NCBI GenBank assembly: GCA_022712335.1
Contig: JALAGR010000150.1
Coordinates: 1 to 6,977, forward strand
DNA length: 6,977 bases
Source of the DNA: Pediococcus sp.
GTDB taxonomy: Bacteria > Bacillota > Bacilli > Lactobacillales > Lactobacillaceae
Direction: 5' to 3'
Under the pieces are notes generated by a model. It was not told where the DNA came from, ran no database searches, and worked only from the letters and a program-made list of their open reading frames with translations. Positions within the stretch are counted from its first letter, which is position 1. Each line of letters begins with the position of its first letter. This document shows, piece by piece, positions 6,732 through 6,977 of this stretch. A program made the translations under genes and the position numbers.

Positions 6732-6756
6732 AAGTTCACTTCCAGTGAACTTTTTT
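6732..6756 (+). terminator. Second terminator after the ABC-F gene
   Basis: AAGTTCACT (6732-6740) and AGTGAACTT (6744-6752) form a perfect 9-bp stem with the loop TCC and a run of six T (6751-6756). It reads in the plus direction only, as no T-run follows on the other strand. It may back up the first terminator 43 bases upstream. Confidence 0.85.
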
Positions 6757-6773
6757 GTGCAAAAGCATAATAA

Positions 6774-6977
6774 TTAATAACGGTTATCAAATAAGTACTG
6801 GCCATAAATTAATAAGGGTGTTAAATTATTGGGTAGATAATAGTATTTTAGACCCAATAACGTGTTAATGATTATATAATTTAAGCATAATACACGTTCA
6901 CTGGTAATTTTACATGTTTTACTAAAACGGTTAATTAGTTGGTGCTGTAAAGTACAAAAAATGGTAAAGATATACAC
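6774..6977 (-). CDS. Possible C-terminal end of an unrecognised minus-strand gene
   Basis: The minus strand is open from the right edge of the window to a TAA at 6776-6774, 67 codons plus stop. I do not recognise the protein. It is rich in Leu, Ile, Asn and Tyr (for example LGLKYYYLPNN near the end) with no motif I can name. A gene entering from the right and converging on the ABC-F gene would fit the terminators at 6642-6756. In DNA this AT-rich an open stretch of this length can occur by chance. Two inverted repeats and a TATAAT palindrome lie inside it, so a non-coding reading is at least as likely. No start is visible; the first codon, GTG, is simply the window edge. Confidence 0.3.
   Translation of the reverse strand: MYIFTIFCTLQHQLINRFSKTCKITSERVLCLNYIIINTLLGLKYYYLPNNLTPLLIYGQYLFDNRY
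6826..6860. repeat. 9-bp inverted repeat in the 3' intergenic region
   Basis: TTATTGGGT (6826-6834) and ACCCAATAA (6852-6860) are perfect inverted copies separated by 17 bases. No T-run follows on the plus strand. It could be an operator, an RNA hairpin or chance. Confidence 0.4.
6859..6898. repeat. 7-bp inverted repeat around a TATAAT palindrome
   Basis: AACGTGT (6859-6865) and ACACGTT (6892-6898) flank the perfect palindrome ATTATATAAT (6871-6880), which holds a consensus -10 hexamer on each strand (plus strand 6875-6880). No convincing -35 hexamer lies at the right distance on either strand. A promoter for a gene beyond the window is possible but unproven. Confidence 0.25.

Noticed and set aside
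6711..6756. T-box-like element (CGGTGGCA followed by a terminator)
   Set aside because: The core departs from the T-box antiterminator consensus, no stem I specifier region fits in the short space downstream of the first terminator, and the terminator arm does not compete with the GGTGG segment.
6620..6805. Minus-strand open frame of 61 codons
   Set aside because: It runs through both terminators and overlaps the end of the ABC-F gene, so it is not a credible gene.
6961..6977. ATG at 6961 as the start of a plus-strand gene
   Set aside because: No Shine-Dalgarno sequence precedes it and only five codons are visible.

Overview
The window looks like chromosomal DNA from a low-GC Gram-positive bacterium, most likely a member of the Lactobacillaceae. 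The AT-rich sequence, strong AGGAGG-type ribosome binding sites, short stem-loop plus T-run terminators and the close resemblance of the third gene to the Bacillota YkpA/YbiT group of ABC-F proteins all point that way. I cannot name the genus. No rRNA, tRNA, CRISPR array or insertion sequence is visible.

Layout: (1) 1-2634, plus strand, a P-type cation-transporting ATPase whose first codons lie upstream of the window. (2) 2667-4604, plus strand, a MacB-type ABC exporter half (ATPase fused to an FtsX-like permease). It starts 32 bases after the ATPase stop with no terminator between them, so the two are probably co-transcribed. (3) 4605-5005, a 401-base gene-free stretch. Its first part is a long 3' region with a 13-bp RNA hairpin and an intrinsic terminator (4731-4767). 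Its second part resembles an attenuation leader: a possible 19-codon hydrophobic ORF, two hairpins, and a terminator-like hairpin with a T-rich tail ending 12 bases before the ribosome binding site. (4) 5006-6628, plus strand, an ABC-F ATPase of the YkpA/YbiT type. (5) 6629-6977, 349 bases with two tandem terminators, followed by AT-rich DNA with inverted repeats. The last 204 bases are open on the minus strand and could be the tail of a gene entering from the right, but this is weakly supported.

The first two genes are membrane transporters that use ATP. They share a probable transcript, but their substrates cannot be read from the sequence. The ABC-F gene is a separate unit; proteins of this group are soluble and act on the ribosome. 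The two most interesting points are the attenuator-like leader in front of the ABC-F gene and the coordinated loss of all inspected catalytic motifs of one of the two ATP sites in that protein.
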